Below, one piece after another: positions 1 to 6,197 of a stretch of 7,093 nucleotides of DNA. Each line of letters begins with the position of its first letter. The first letter of the stretch is position 1. Source of the stretch: Alphaproteobacteria bacterium (GTDB lineage: Bacteria; Pseudomonadota; Alphaproteobacteria; Rickettsiales; UBA998). The notes beneath the pieces are model-generated. The model was not told where the DNA came from. It was given only the letters and a program-made list of their open reading frames with translations, and ran no database searches. Where the stretch lies: positions 1 to 7,093 of the forward strand of contig JAKFYP010000203.1 of assembly GCA_021730835.1 (NCBI GenBank), read 5' to 3'. The position numbers were made by a program, and so were the translations under genes.

Positions 1-1886
1 AGCGTTTCGCAATCCATCGTATGGATGGTGATACCCTTGCCGGTGGTGACGATTCCGACGATACTGTCACCGGGTATCGGGTGGCAGCACCCGGCGAAAT
101 GGATGGCCATACCGGGAATCAGGCCACGGATCGGCATAGCGACTTTCTCCGAACCGACGCTGCGTCGCAGCAGCGAGAAGCTGAAGGATTTTTTCGGCTT
201 GTTTTCGGAGGGGGCATTGCCGAACACCGCCTCGAACACCTGATTGCGGCCAATGCGCCCTTCCCCGACATCGGCGTAGATATCGGCAACCGTCTTGCGG
301 CCAAGCGATGCCAGCGTACCCTCGATCATCTTGTCTTTTAGCTCATGGCCTTCCTGCTTGAAGGTTTTGGCTAAAATGGCCTTGCCGAGATTGATATATT
401 CCTCGCGCTGCTGGCCGCGCACGAATTTACGGATTTCCGAGCGGGCTTTGCCGGTGACGACGAACCGCTCCCAGGCCGGGGAAGGCGTCTGGCTTTTGGA
501 GGTGATGATATCCACCTGATCGCCATTTTTCAGTGCGGTTTTCAGCGGCACGATGCGCCCGTTAACCTTGGCGCCGACGCAGGCGAAACCAACGCCCGAA
601 TGCACGGCGAAAGCAAAGTCCACCGGTGTCGAGCCACGCGGCAGGGCGATAATATCCCCCTTGGGCGTAAAGCAAAACACCTGATCGTGATACATCTCAA
701 GCTTGGTGTTTTCCAAAAACTCCTCGGGATCGTCGGTGCGCTCGAGGATCTCGAGCAATTCGCGCACCCAGCGGTAGCGCTTGCCCTCGTGGCTGTGCTT
801 ATCGCCATCCTTATACGACCAGTGCGCCGCCAGCCCGTATTCGGCGATATCGTGCATTTCCTCACTACGGATCTGAATCTCGATGCGCTGCTGGTTAGGG
901 CCGATCACGGCGGTGTGGATTGACTGGTAGCCGTTGGATTTCGGTGTGGAGATATAATCCTTGAAACGGCCAGGAATGGTATGGAACCGGGCGTGAATAA
1001 TGCCCAGCGCCTGATAGCAGCGGGCAAGGTCGGGCACGATGATGCGAAACGCCATAATGTCGCTGAGTTGCTCGAAACTGACGTTTTTCAACTCCATCTT
1101 ACGCCAGATGGAATAAGGTTTTTTCTCACGACCGGCGACTTTCGCCCCCTCAACGCCGCCTTCCGTCATCATTTCGCGGATTTTAGCCAGCGCCTTCTGT
1201 ACCTCGTTCTTGCCTTCCCGACGCAAAAAAGCCAGCCGCTTGATAATGGACTCACGCGCATCGGGATAGAGTTCGGCAAACGCCATATCCTGCAAATCTT
1301 CCTTGAGCTGGCGCATCCCGATACGCTCGGCCAGCGCCGCATAGATTTCCAGCGTTTCGCGAGCGATGCGCTGGCGTTTCTCCCGGGATTTAATATGCTC
1401 CAGCGTTTCCATATTATGCCGCCGGTCGGAAAGCTTGATCAGCAGCACGCGGATATCCTCCGACATGGCGACGACCAGCTTGCGGAAATTCTCCGCCTGC
1501 TTGGAGCTTTCCGATTTGATCTCCAGCCGGTTGAGCTTGGTGACGCCATCCACCATCGTGGCGACTTCCTCGCCAAACTGCTTTTGAATTTCATCGAGCG
1601 TGGCGCTGGTATCCTCGACTGTATCATGCAGCAGGGCGGTGATGATTGAAGCGGTATCCAGCCGCAATCCGGTCAGGTATTCGGCCACCTGCAACGGGTG
1701 GGTGATATAGGGTTCGCCGGAAGCGCGTTTTTGCGGCTCATGGGCTTTTTCGGCGAACGCATACGCTTTTTCAATCAGCGGGCCATCTACATCGCTGTCG
1801 TATTCCCGCAAGCGGGCAATCAGCTTATCGGTCGGTTTGGGAGGCACGGCTATCGCCGTCGCTTTATTATCGTTAACGGGCTGCAT
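1..1886 (-). CDS. rsh: Bifunctional (p)ppGpp synthetase/hydrolase, RelA/SpoT (Rsh) family, 3'-truncated by window edge
   Basis: This enzyme makes and degrades the stringent-response alarmone (p)ppGpp in the cytoplasm. The window shows 628 full codons of a family usually about 720-750 aa long. Residues 45-165 are the HD hydrolase domain, with YITHP at 60-64, HDTVED at 87-92 and KLSDRRHN at 151-158. Residues 250-360 are the synthetase domain, with GREKKPYSIWRKM at 252-264, YISTPKSNGYQSIHT at 311-325 and EIQIRSEEMHDIAEYG at 336-351. The RFKD at 307-310 is the RxKD signature of bifunctional Rel/Rsh enzymes; monofunctional RelA has ExDD there. A TGS domain starts near 401 (VFCFTPKGD), and a Cys-Cys zinc-finger/RIS-type region lies near 597-626 (AGCCHPIPGD). 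The missing 3' end should encode the ACT domain. The start is the first ATG after an in-frame TAA (1896-1898). The ribosome binding site is weak (AGAAG, 3 nt upstream). It follows the rib genes on the same strand, but after a 276 bp gap, so it probably has its own promoter. Confidence 0.96.
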   Translation of the reverse strand, partial: MQPVNDNKATAIAVPPKPTDKLIARLREYDSDVDGPLIEKAYAFAEKAHEPQKRASGEPYITHPLQVAEYLTGLRLDTASIITALLHDTVEDTSATLDEIQKQFGEEVATMVDGVTKLNRLEIKSESSKQAENFRKLVVAMSEDIRVLLIKLSDRRHNMETLEHIKSREKRQRIARETLEIYAALAERIGMRQLKEDLQDMAFAELYPDARESIIKRLAFLRREGKNEVQKALAKIREMMTEGGVEGAKVAGREKKPYSIWRKMELKNVSFEQLSDIMAFRIIVPDLARCYQALGIIHARFHTIPGRFKDYISTPKSNGYQSIHTAVIGPNQQRIEIQIRSEEMHDIAEYGLAAHWSYKDGDKHSHEGKRYRWVRELLEILERTDDPEEFLENTKLEMYHDQVFCFTPKGDIIALPRGSTPVDFAFAVHSGVGFACVGAKVNGRIVPLKTALKNGDQVDIITSKSQTPSPAWERFVVTGKARSEIRKFVRGQQREEYINLGKAILAKTFKQEGHELKDKMIEGTLASLGRKTVADIYADVGEGRIGRNQVFEAVFGNAPSENKPKKSFSFSLLRRSVGSEKVAMPIRGLIPGMAIHFAGCCHPIPGDSIVGIVTTGKGITIHTMDCET

Positions 1887-2162
1887 AAGCTTCTGTTACA
1901 TTCACATGTCATTAGGCGCTGTTGTTAAATTCTACTAGCATGGCCTGCAAAGCATCATTTTCTGCGCTTCCGGTGCTCACGTACATTCCAGTACGTTGCG
2001 TTCCGGTTCTCGAAAATCAAGCTTTTCGGCACATGTTAGCGAATTTAACAACAGTGCCTGAGACTTTACGCCGCATGAGCATCCGCAGGCATACAGGTGC
2101 AAGCCCATTTTAGAATACGCCAGAAAAGATTAACATCCTATCGTTTTTTGTGCGCTGCAACG
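1887..2162 (-). other. ribB-rsh intergenic region, presumed to carry the rsh promoter
   Basis: This 276 bp non-coding gap separates the end of ribB from the start of rsh, both on the minus strand. More than half of it is the palindromic element at 1914-2059. Only 27 bp lie between that element and the rsh start codon, so the rsh promoter lies inside or beyond the element. I could not pick a convincing -35/-10 pair: TAGAAT (plus-strand positions 1931-1936, read on minus) is a fair -10 but lacks a good -35. No rho-independent terminator with a U-run follows ribB on the minus strand, so read-through from rib into rsh cannot be ruled out. Confidence 0.5.
1914..2059. repeat. 146 bp imperfect palindromic element (MITE-like candidate)
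   Basis: The two halves are inverted copies of each other. The outer 19 bp match with one mismatch: AGGCGCTGTTGTTAAATTC at 1914-1932 against the reverse complement of 2041-2059. The centre is a perfect hairpin, ACGTAC (1979-1984), a 6 nt loop, then GTACGT (1991-1996). In between, pairing is interrupted but recurrent (CATG, AAAGC, ATTTTC, CCGG); roughly 70% of positions pair by hand alignment. The ends resemble the terminal inverted repeat of IS6/IS26-family elements (GGCACTGTTGCAAA). I see no 8 bp target duplication (TGTCATTA on the left, GAGACTTT or TGAGACTT on the right). A repeat-derived or MITE-like element fits best; calling it mobile is inference until other copies are found. Confidence 0.6.
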
Positions 2163-3266
2163 TCAGATAGCGCTCTTTTTTTGTGAACAGCCTGCGAGCG
2201 CCTCATATCCTGAGATATTCAGCCCGTAGCCGTCCAATCCCGGCACGGCGCGGCGGCTGTTGGTCAGCAACACCATATCGCGGATGCCGAGGTCGCGGAG
2301 GATTTGCGCCCCGATGCCGTAATCGCGCAGCGGAGTGCGGTCTTCACCCGCCTCGTGGGGCTGAAAGGTGGATAACACGACGATGACGCCCCTGTCCTCA
2401 GCGGCAATGCGCTGCATGGCGGCCTGCAATTCGCCGGTTTTGGGGTTGGAAGCATCGCCCAGCGTATCGGCCAGCAGGTCAATGGCGTGCATGCGCACCA
2501 GCACCGGGCCGCCTGCCGCGATGTCGCCTTTCACCAGCGCCAGATGCTCTCCGGCATGCAGATTGCTTTTGTAGTGATGCAGCATGAACGATCCCCCGTG
2601 AGCGCTTGTAAAACCTTCCTTCAACCTCAAGGAAACCAGTTTCTCGCGGCGGCGGCGACAGGCAATCAGATCGGCAATCGTGCCGATTCTCAGCCCATGC
2701 TTTTCGGCAAAAGGGATAAGGTCGGGCAGGCGGGCCATACTGCCGTCATCCTTCATAATTTCGCAGATCACTCCGGCAGGGTTCAGCCCGGCCAGCCGGG
2801 CGATGTCTACCGCCGCTTCAGTGTGACCGGCCCGCACCAGCACGCCGCCATCGCGGGCGACCAGCGGGAAAACGTGGCCGGGAGAGACAATATCCGCAGG
2901 GCCTTTGTCCGAATCAATGGCAACGGCGATGGTGCGGGCGCGGTCGGAGGCGGAAATACCGGTTGTCACGCCTTCGCGTGCCTCAATGGAAACGGTAAAG
3001 GCGGTTTCATGCCGCGACTGGTTATGACGGGCCATTAGCGGCAATTGCAGGACCTCCACGCGCTGGCGTTCCAGTGCCAGACAGATGAGTCCGCGCCCGT
3101 GCGTGGCCATGAAGTTGATAGCAGCGGCATCGGCCATTTGGGCCGGGATGACCAGATCACCCTCATTTTCACGGGTCTCATCGTCAATCAGGACGCACAT
3201 CCTCCCGGCTCCGGCGTCCTCGATAATCGCCTCAATGGGGGAAAGATACTGGGCGTGGGACATCAT
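2163..3266 (-). CDS. ribB: 3,4-dihydroxy-2-butanone 4-phosphate synthase (RibB) fused to a degenerate GTP cyclohydrolase II-like domain (RibBX type)
   Basis: The N-terminal domain converts ribulose 5-phosphate to 3,4-dihydroxy-2-butanone 4-phosphate plus formate, supplying the four-carbon unit of riboflavin. Residues 1-205 carry the expected motifs: [11 protein letters not shown] (28-38), THGRGLIC (55-62), [20 protein letters not shown] (89-108), GHVFPL (130-135), RAGHTEA (145-151) and ICEIMKDDG (167-175). Residues 207-360 align with GTP cyclohydrolase II, ending in [18 protein letters not shown] and GLDGYGLNI. However, the zinc-site region after VRMH (258-260) reads [13 protein letters not shown] with no cysteine, where active enzymes have three. 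The Gly/Arg-rich stretch before the RDYG motif is also shortened to [14 protein letters not shown] therefore predict no cyclohydrolase activity, as described for RibBX proteins of Proteobacteria. At 367 aa it is shorter than typical RibBA (about 400). It is the third gene of the rib operon, 49 bp after ribE. Databases may name it ribBA. Confidence 0.93.
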   Translation of the reverse strand: MMSHAQYLSPIEAIIEDAGAGRMCVLIDDETRENEGDLVIPAQMADAAAINFMATHGRGLICLALERQRVEVLQLPLMARHNQSRHETAFTVSIEAREGVTTGISASDRARTIAVAIDSDKGPADIVSPGHVFPLVARDGGVLVRAGHTEAAVDIARLAGLNPAGVICEIMKDDGSMARLPDLIPFAEKHGLRIGTIADLIACRRRREKLVSLRLKEGFTSAHGGSFMLHHYKSNLHAGEHLALVKGDIAAGGPVLVRMHAIDLLADTLGDASNPKTGELQAAMQRIAAEDRGVIVVLSTFQPHEAGEDRTPLRDYGIGAQILRDLGIRDMVLLTNSRRAVPGLDGYGLNISGYEALAGCSQKKSAI

Positions 3267-3270
3267 AATT

Positions 3271-3276
3271 CCTTCT
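3271..3276 (-). promoter_or_regulatory. Ribosome binding site of ribB
   Basis: AGAAGG on the minus strand lies 4 nt before the first ATG (3266) and 7 nt before the second (3263). The adjacent ATGATG leaves the exact start open by one codon; spacing favours the second ATG, so the protein may be 366 aa. Confidence 0.7.
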
Positions 3277-3292
3277 GTAGTGATAGCCGATT

Positions 3293-3316
3293 AAGTTTGC
3301 GCTTACGCACAAACTT
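3293..3316 (-). promoter_or_regulatory. Stem-loop between ribE and ribB
   Basis: On the minus-strand transcript AAGTTTGTGC, GTAA, GCGCAAACTT forms a 10 bp stem (one G-U pair) with a 4 nt loop. It begins at the last base of the ribE stop codon and ends 26 nt before ribB. No U-run follows, so it is not a standard terminator. It could stabilise or direct processing of the rib mRNA, or tune ribB translation; the role is inferred. Confidence 0.6.
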
Positions 3317-3927
3317 TACGCCGCATTCAGTTCATGTATCATCATAAAACGGTGCAGATAGCGCGCCAGCATATCCACTTCCAGATTGAGTGTGTCACCG
3401 GGCTGAATATGCTTGAGCGTCGTGACCGCCAGAGTATGCGGAATTAACATTATGGAAAATGTATTTTCCATAATCGAGTTTACCGTAAGAGAGACTCCGT
3501 CGAGGGTAACAGAACCCTTTGGGGCAATAAAACCCATGAGTTTCTCTGGTGCGGAGAGGGTTACTTCATAACAACCCTCGTCTTCGTATATGTCCTCCAC
3601 CGTGGCAACGCCATCGACATGGCCGGTGACGAAATGTCCACCCAACTCATCGCCAATTCGCAAGGATCGCTCCAGATTCAGCAGGGTTTTCTCTTTCCAT
3701 AATCCGGCGGTGGTGGTATTTAATGTCTCGGGTGACGCTTCAACTGAGAACCAATTTTCCTCGCCATGCCCTTTTTGCACGACCGTCAGGCAAATACCAT
3801 TGCAGGAAATGGAGGCGCCCGGCGGAATGTCGTCCACGCTAAAACGCCCGGCGATTTTCAGGCGGCGGGTTTTACCCTTGCCCAGTTCAACGATTTCACC
3901 GATATGGCCGATAATGCCTGTGAACAT
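3316..3927 (-). CDS. ribE: Riboflavin synthase, alpha chain
   Basis: Catalyses the last step of riboflavin synthesis: two 6,7-dimethyl-8-ribityllumazine molecules dismutate to riboflavin and the pyrimidinedione precursor. The 203 aa length is normal for the family (about 200-215). It starts with the hallmark MFTGI and contains the two tandem lumazine-binding barrels, about 1-97 and 98-190. Visible motifs are SCNGICLTV (41-49) in the first barrel, GGHFVTGHVDG (96-106) at the junction and LDGVSLTVN (142-150) in the second, followed by a C-terminal helix that serves trimer formation in known structures. The start codon lies 2 nt after the ribD stop, with AGGA in the end of ribD as likely ribosome binding site, so the two genes are probably translationally coupled. 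It is called ribC in Escherichia coli nomenclature. Confidence 0.97.
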   Translation of the reverse strand: MFTGIIGHIGEIVELGKGKTRRLKIAGRFSVDDIPPGASISCNGICLTVVQKGHGEENWFSVEASPETLNTTTAGLWKEKTLLNLERSLRIGDELGGHFVTGHVDGVATVEDIYEDEGCYEVTLSAPEKLMGFIAPKGSVTLDGVSLTVNSIMENTFSIMLIPHTLAVTTLKHIQPGDTLNLEVDMLARYLHRFMMIHELNAA

Positions 3928-3929
3928 AC

Positions 3930-5039
3930 TCAGTCCTGCGTTGCGTTATGGCCGTTACGATAGACTTCCAGCCGGTCTTTGCCAAGCGTTCTGACACGCT
4001 GCGCATGCAGGCGCGGCGCCGATGCGAGCGCCGTGTTGCTCAGGCGGAAGGCGGGATGCCCGTCCGCTCCCAGCAGCAGGGGGGCACGAAACCAGTAAAG
4101 CGTATTCCACAGGCCACTCTCAAGCGCATGCGTGGTCAAGGTCGGCCCCGCCTCGACGAGCGCCCGCATGACGCCTTCTGTCGCCAGCAACCGGGCAATT
4201 TCAGGCAGCGGCAGGAAGTCGCCGTCCGGGGCAATGATTCGCACACCGTGCTGCATCAGCGCCTTCGCCCGCTCTTCCTCTGCTTTTAGCGCCCCGGCGG
4301 CAGTGCATAGCCATACCGGAATATCGCGGGCCGTTTGCGCCAGCGCTGATTCGACAGGCAGGCGCAGCCGACGATCCAGCACTACCCGGATGGGCGAGGC
4401 ATCCTCCATGCCGCCAATCCGGCAATCCAGCCGGGGATCGTCGGCCAAAACCGTGCTGATGCCGGTAATAATCGCCTCATGGCGCGCCCGCAGCATATGG
4501 CCGTAATGCCGTGCCGCCTCTCCGGTGATCCACTGGCTTTCACCACGGTGCGAGGCGATATGACCATCGAGTGAAGTGGCGATTTTCAGGTTGATTTCGG
4601 GCAATCCTTCCCGTACACGCCGGAAAAATCCCCGGTATATCTCCTCCATACCGCAACGTATTTCCCGCACGGCAATGCCCGCTTCCCGCAGCATGGCGAT
4701 GCCTTGCCCATTAGTGCGGGGGTCAGGGTCGCGGCAGGCGATGACGACCTCGCCGATTGCGGCATGAATCAGGGCGGCGGCGCAAGAGGGCGTCCGGCCA
4801 TCATGGGCGCACGGCTCCAGCGTAACGTAAGCCGTCGCCCCCGCCGCCTGCCCGCCCGCCATCTCCAGTGCTTGCGTTTCGGCATGGGGGCGGCCATTGC
4901 AGCCGGTATGCGCGGCGGCGATAACCCGCCCCTGCCTGACCAGCACGCAACCGACCGCCGGGTTGGGCAGGGTACGTCCTTCGACGCGCTTTGCCAGCGC
5001 AAAGGCGTGCCGCAGAAAATGCAGGTGCATCGGATTCAT
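3930..5039 (-). CDS. ribD: Bifunctional diaminohydroxyphosphoribosylaminopyrimidine deaminase / 5-amino-6-(5-phosphoribosylamino)uracil reductase
   Basis: Carries out the second and third steps of riboflavin synthesis, deaminating the pyrimidine ring and then reducing the ribose side chain with NADPH. The N-terminal deaminase (about 1-145) has GRTLPNPAVGCVLV (21-34) and the zinc ligands H52 and C77/C86, with catalytic E54, in HAE (52-54) and EPCAHDGRTPSC (75-86). The C-terminal reductase (about 148-360) has LKIATSLDGHIA (151-162), QWITGEAAR (169-177), ITGISTVLADDPRL (191-204) and VEAGPTL (295-301). I chose the ATG at 5039, which gives 369 aa (E. coli RibD 367) and the usual distance to the first motif. 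The frame stays open upstream to 5222, but that extension overlaps the divergent gene and looks unlike RibD. The ribosome binding site is modest (GGATCGGG); ATG 5030 is a less likely alternative. It is the first gene of the rib operon, and no FMN riboswitch is seen before it. Confidence 0.96.
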   Translation of the reverse strand: MNPMHLHFLRHAFALAKRVEGRTLPNPAVGCVLVRQGRVIAAAHTGCNGRPHAETQALEMAGGQAAGATAYVTLEPCAHDGRTPSCAAALIHAAIGEVVIACRDPDPRTNGQGIAMLREAGIAVREIRCGMEEIYRGFFRRVREGLPEINLKIATSLDGHIASHRGESQWITGEAARHYGHMLRARHEAIITGISTVLADDPRLDCRIGGMEDASPIRVVLDRRLRLPVESALAQTARDIPVWLCTAAGALKAEEERAKALMQHGVRIIAPDGDFLPLPEIARLLATEGVMRALVEAGPTLTTHALESGLWNTLYWFRAPLLLGADGHPAFRLSNTALASAPRLHAQRVRTLGKDRLEVYRNGHNATQD

Positions 5040-5173
5040 GCCCGATCCATACGCGATCAGGGTAAAAATGCAACCGCCAACGCGCAGGTCGTGCCCGAAA
5101 GCCAAGAAGAAAATATTGATTTTTTGGAAAAACTGGGTGAGTCTTGCCTTTTTTGGAAAACGGCCTGAAGCAC
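5040..5173. promoter_or_regulatory. Divergent intergenic region between ribD and the CobD-like gene
   Basis: These 134 bp must hold the rib operon promoter (minus) and probably that of the CobD-like gene (plus). The half nearer the plus-strand gene, about 5100-5160, is A/T-rich against GC-rich surroundings. A possible minus-strand pair is TTGCAT and TATGGA with a 16 bp spacer, but its -10 lies only about 9 nt before the ribD ATG, so I do not assign it. I looked for the conserved FMN riboswitch core and do not see it. Confidence 0.45.
5120..5160 (+). repeat. Direct repeat of TTTTTTGGAAAA, two copies 29 bp apart
   Basis: The 12-mer occurs at 5120-5131 and exactly again at 5149-5160, inside the divergent promoter region. 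Each copy is partly palindromic (T-run, GG, A-run), which suits a protein binding site, or a bent A-tract. The second copy overlaps the possible upstream TTG start of the CobD-like frame. A regulatory role is inference. Confidence 0.45.
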
Positions 5174-6163
5174 ATGGACTTAGCGGCGCATACCTTTTCT
5201 GACCGGATGTTCGTGGCGACACTGGCGCTGATGGCCAGCGCCCTGCTGGGCGGGCCGGGCTGGCTGTATCATTTCCTGCTGCTTGATCGCCCCGGCAGGA
5301 GTATCGCCGGAATGCTCGATTTTCTGGGCCGCAAGCTCAACCGCACGCATCGCAGCGCGGCGACACGGCGAATGCGCGGTGTCGTGGTGGCGCTGGTGGC
5401 CTTGATACTGGCGATTGCCGCCGGTCTTGGCATCTCTTCGCTCAGGGCGCTGGGGCCGTGGTACGGCCTGCCGGAAATCATCCTTCTCGCCCTGTTGCTG
5501 CAACTGCGCCCGCCGCTGGAGCATGCCGGACAGGTCGTGCGCGCCCTCAGGGACGGCAAGGAGCAGGAAGCGGCCTCTGTTTATGGCGTATCCATGCGCC
5601 GTGACAGTGAAGCAACGGATAAGCACGGTGTCATCCGCTCGATGATCGAGCACCTGGCCCTGCATTTTTCCGACCGGCTGACCGGGCTGGTCTTCTGGTA
5701 TATCCTGCTTGGCCTGCCCGGTGCATTCTGCGCCGCCGTACTTTCCTCGCTGGCGGCTTATGCCGCCCGCCGGGGCGAGGCATTCCGGCCCTTCGGCATG
5801 GCGGCGACCCGGCTGGACGCGCTGGCGCAACTGATACCCTCACGCCTTGGCGGGCTGCTGCTGGTGCTGGCGGCGGCTTTCGTGCCCGCCGGAAAACCCT
5901 TGCACGCCATGAAGGCGCTGGCCGCGTCGTCAGGCGGGTTCATCCCGGCCAAGGACGGCCCGCCGCTGGCCGCCGCCGCCGGGGCGCTCGGCGTCACGCT
6001 TGGCGGCCCACGCCGTTTGGGCGGGCTGGGCATCAGAGAGCCGTGGCTTGAATATGGCAGCCTGAAACCTTCCCTTGCCGATCTGCGTCGCGCCCGCTGG
6101 CTTTATGGGGCCTCCTGCGGTTTGCTGATACTGATTGTTGCCGCTATGAGCGCGTGGTTGTGA
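5174..6163 (+). CDS. Diverged CobD/CbiB-family integral membrane protein
   Basis: Classical CobD/CbiB is the membrane enzyme that attaches the aminopropanol arm to cobyrate to give (adenosyl)cobinamide (phosphate). This 329 aa protein shares its length and layout: hydrophobic segments near 12-38, 68-90, 98-112, 170-198, 222-240 and 312-329. It also shares FWYILLGLPGAF (174-185), FGMAATRLDALAQLIPSRL (207-225) and AGALGVTLGGPRRLGG (269-284). Key family motifs are missing: GDP and HPV at the N-terminus read GGP and HFL; IVGRDT reads GVSMRRDS; ESxAEN reads EHLALH; NTLDSMxGY reads SSLAAYAAR; SPNAG is absent. Family membership is clear but cobalamin synthase activity is doubtful, and no other cobalamin gene is nearby. 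I chose ATG 5174 (GAAG upstream). TTG 5144 or ATG 5207 are possible; the CobD-like homology begins near 5207. It is divergent from ribD, with exoD 34 bp downstream. Confidence 0.8.
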   Translation: MDLAAHTFSDRMFVATLALMASALLGGPGWLYHFLLLDRPGRSIAGMLDFLGRKLNRTHRSAATRRMRGVVVALVALILAIAAGLGISSLRALGPWYGLPEIILLALLLQLRPPLEHAGQVVRALRDGKEQEAASVYGVSMRRDSEATDKHGVIRSMIEHLALHFSDRLTGLVFWYILLGLPGAFCAAVLSSLAAYAARRGEAFRPFGMAATRLDALAQLIPSRLGGLLLVLAAAFVPAGKPLHAMKALAASSGGFIPAKDGPPLAAAAGALGVTLGGPRRLGGLGIREPWLEYGSLKPSLADLRRARWLYGASCGLLILIVAAMSAWL

Positions 6164-6191
6164 TGGACTTTTATTCAAAATTGGGTATAAC
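6164..6191 (+). promoter_or_regulatory. Possible promoter of the ExoD-family gene, giving a leaderless mRNA
   Basis: TGGACT (6164-6169), a 16 bp A/T-rich spacer, then TATAAC (6186-6191) resemble a sigma-70-type promoter. The -10 ends 6 nt before the ATG at 6198, so transcription would begin at or next to the start codon. No Shine-Dalgarno sequence precedes that ATG, which agrees with leaderless translation. Both points are sequence inference. Confidence 0.4.
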
Positions 6192-6197
6192 CGCCCT

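Noticed and set aside
981..1649. 222-codon plus-strand open frame
   Set aside because: It lies fully antisense to the conserved synthetase/hydrolase domains of rsh; the composition mirrors the reverse complement and no family is recognisable.
1922..2113. 63-codon plus-strand open frame across the palindromic element
   Set aside because: Most of it is the inverted repeat itself; no ribosome binding site and no recognisable protein.
2152..2182. Terminator-like GCGCT...AGCGC hairpin followed by a T-run on the plus strand
   Set aside because: No plus-strand gene precedes it, the stem is only 5 bp with a 12 nt loop, and the T-run is simply the lysine codons at the end of ribB read in reverse.
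2487..3038. 183-codon plus-strand open frame
   Set aside because: Antisense to the RibB catalytic domain, which has clear motifs; treated as a shadow frame.
5040..5143. FMN riboswitch upstream of ribD
   Set aside because: I looked for the conserved FMN riboswitch core on the minus strand and do not see it.
5040..5222. N-terminal extension of ribD by 61 codons
   Set aside because: The frame is open, but it crosses the divergent promoter region and the start of the plus-strand gene, and RibD proteins start near the chosen ATG.
5180..5830. 216-codon minus-strand open frame
   Set aside because: Antisense to the CobD-like gene; rich in Gln/Arg/Gly as expected for the reverse of a GC-rich membrane protein, and without recognisable domains.
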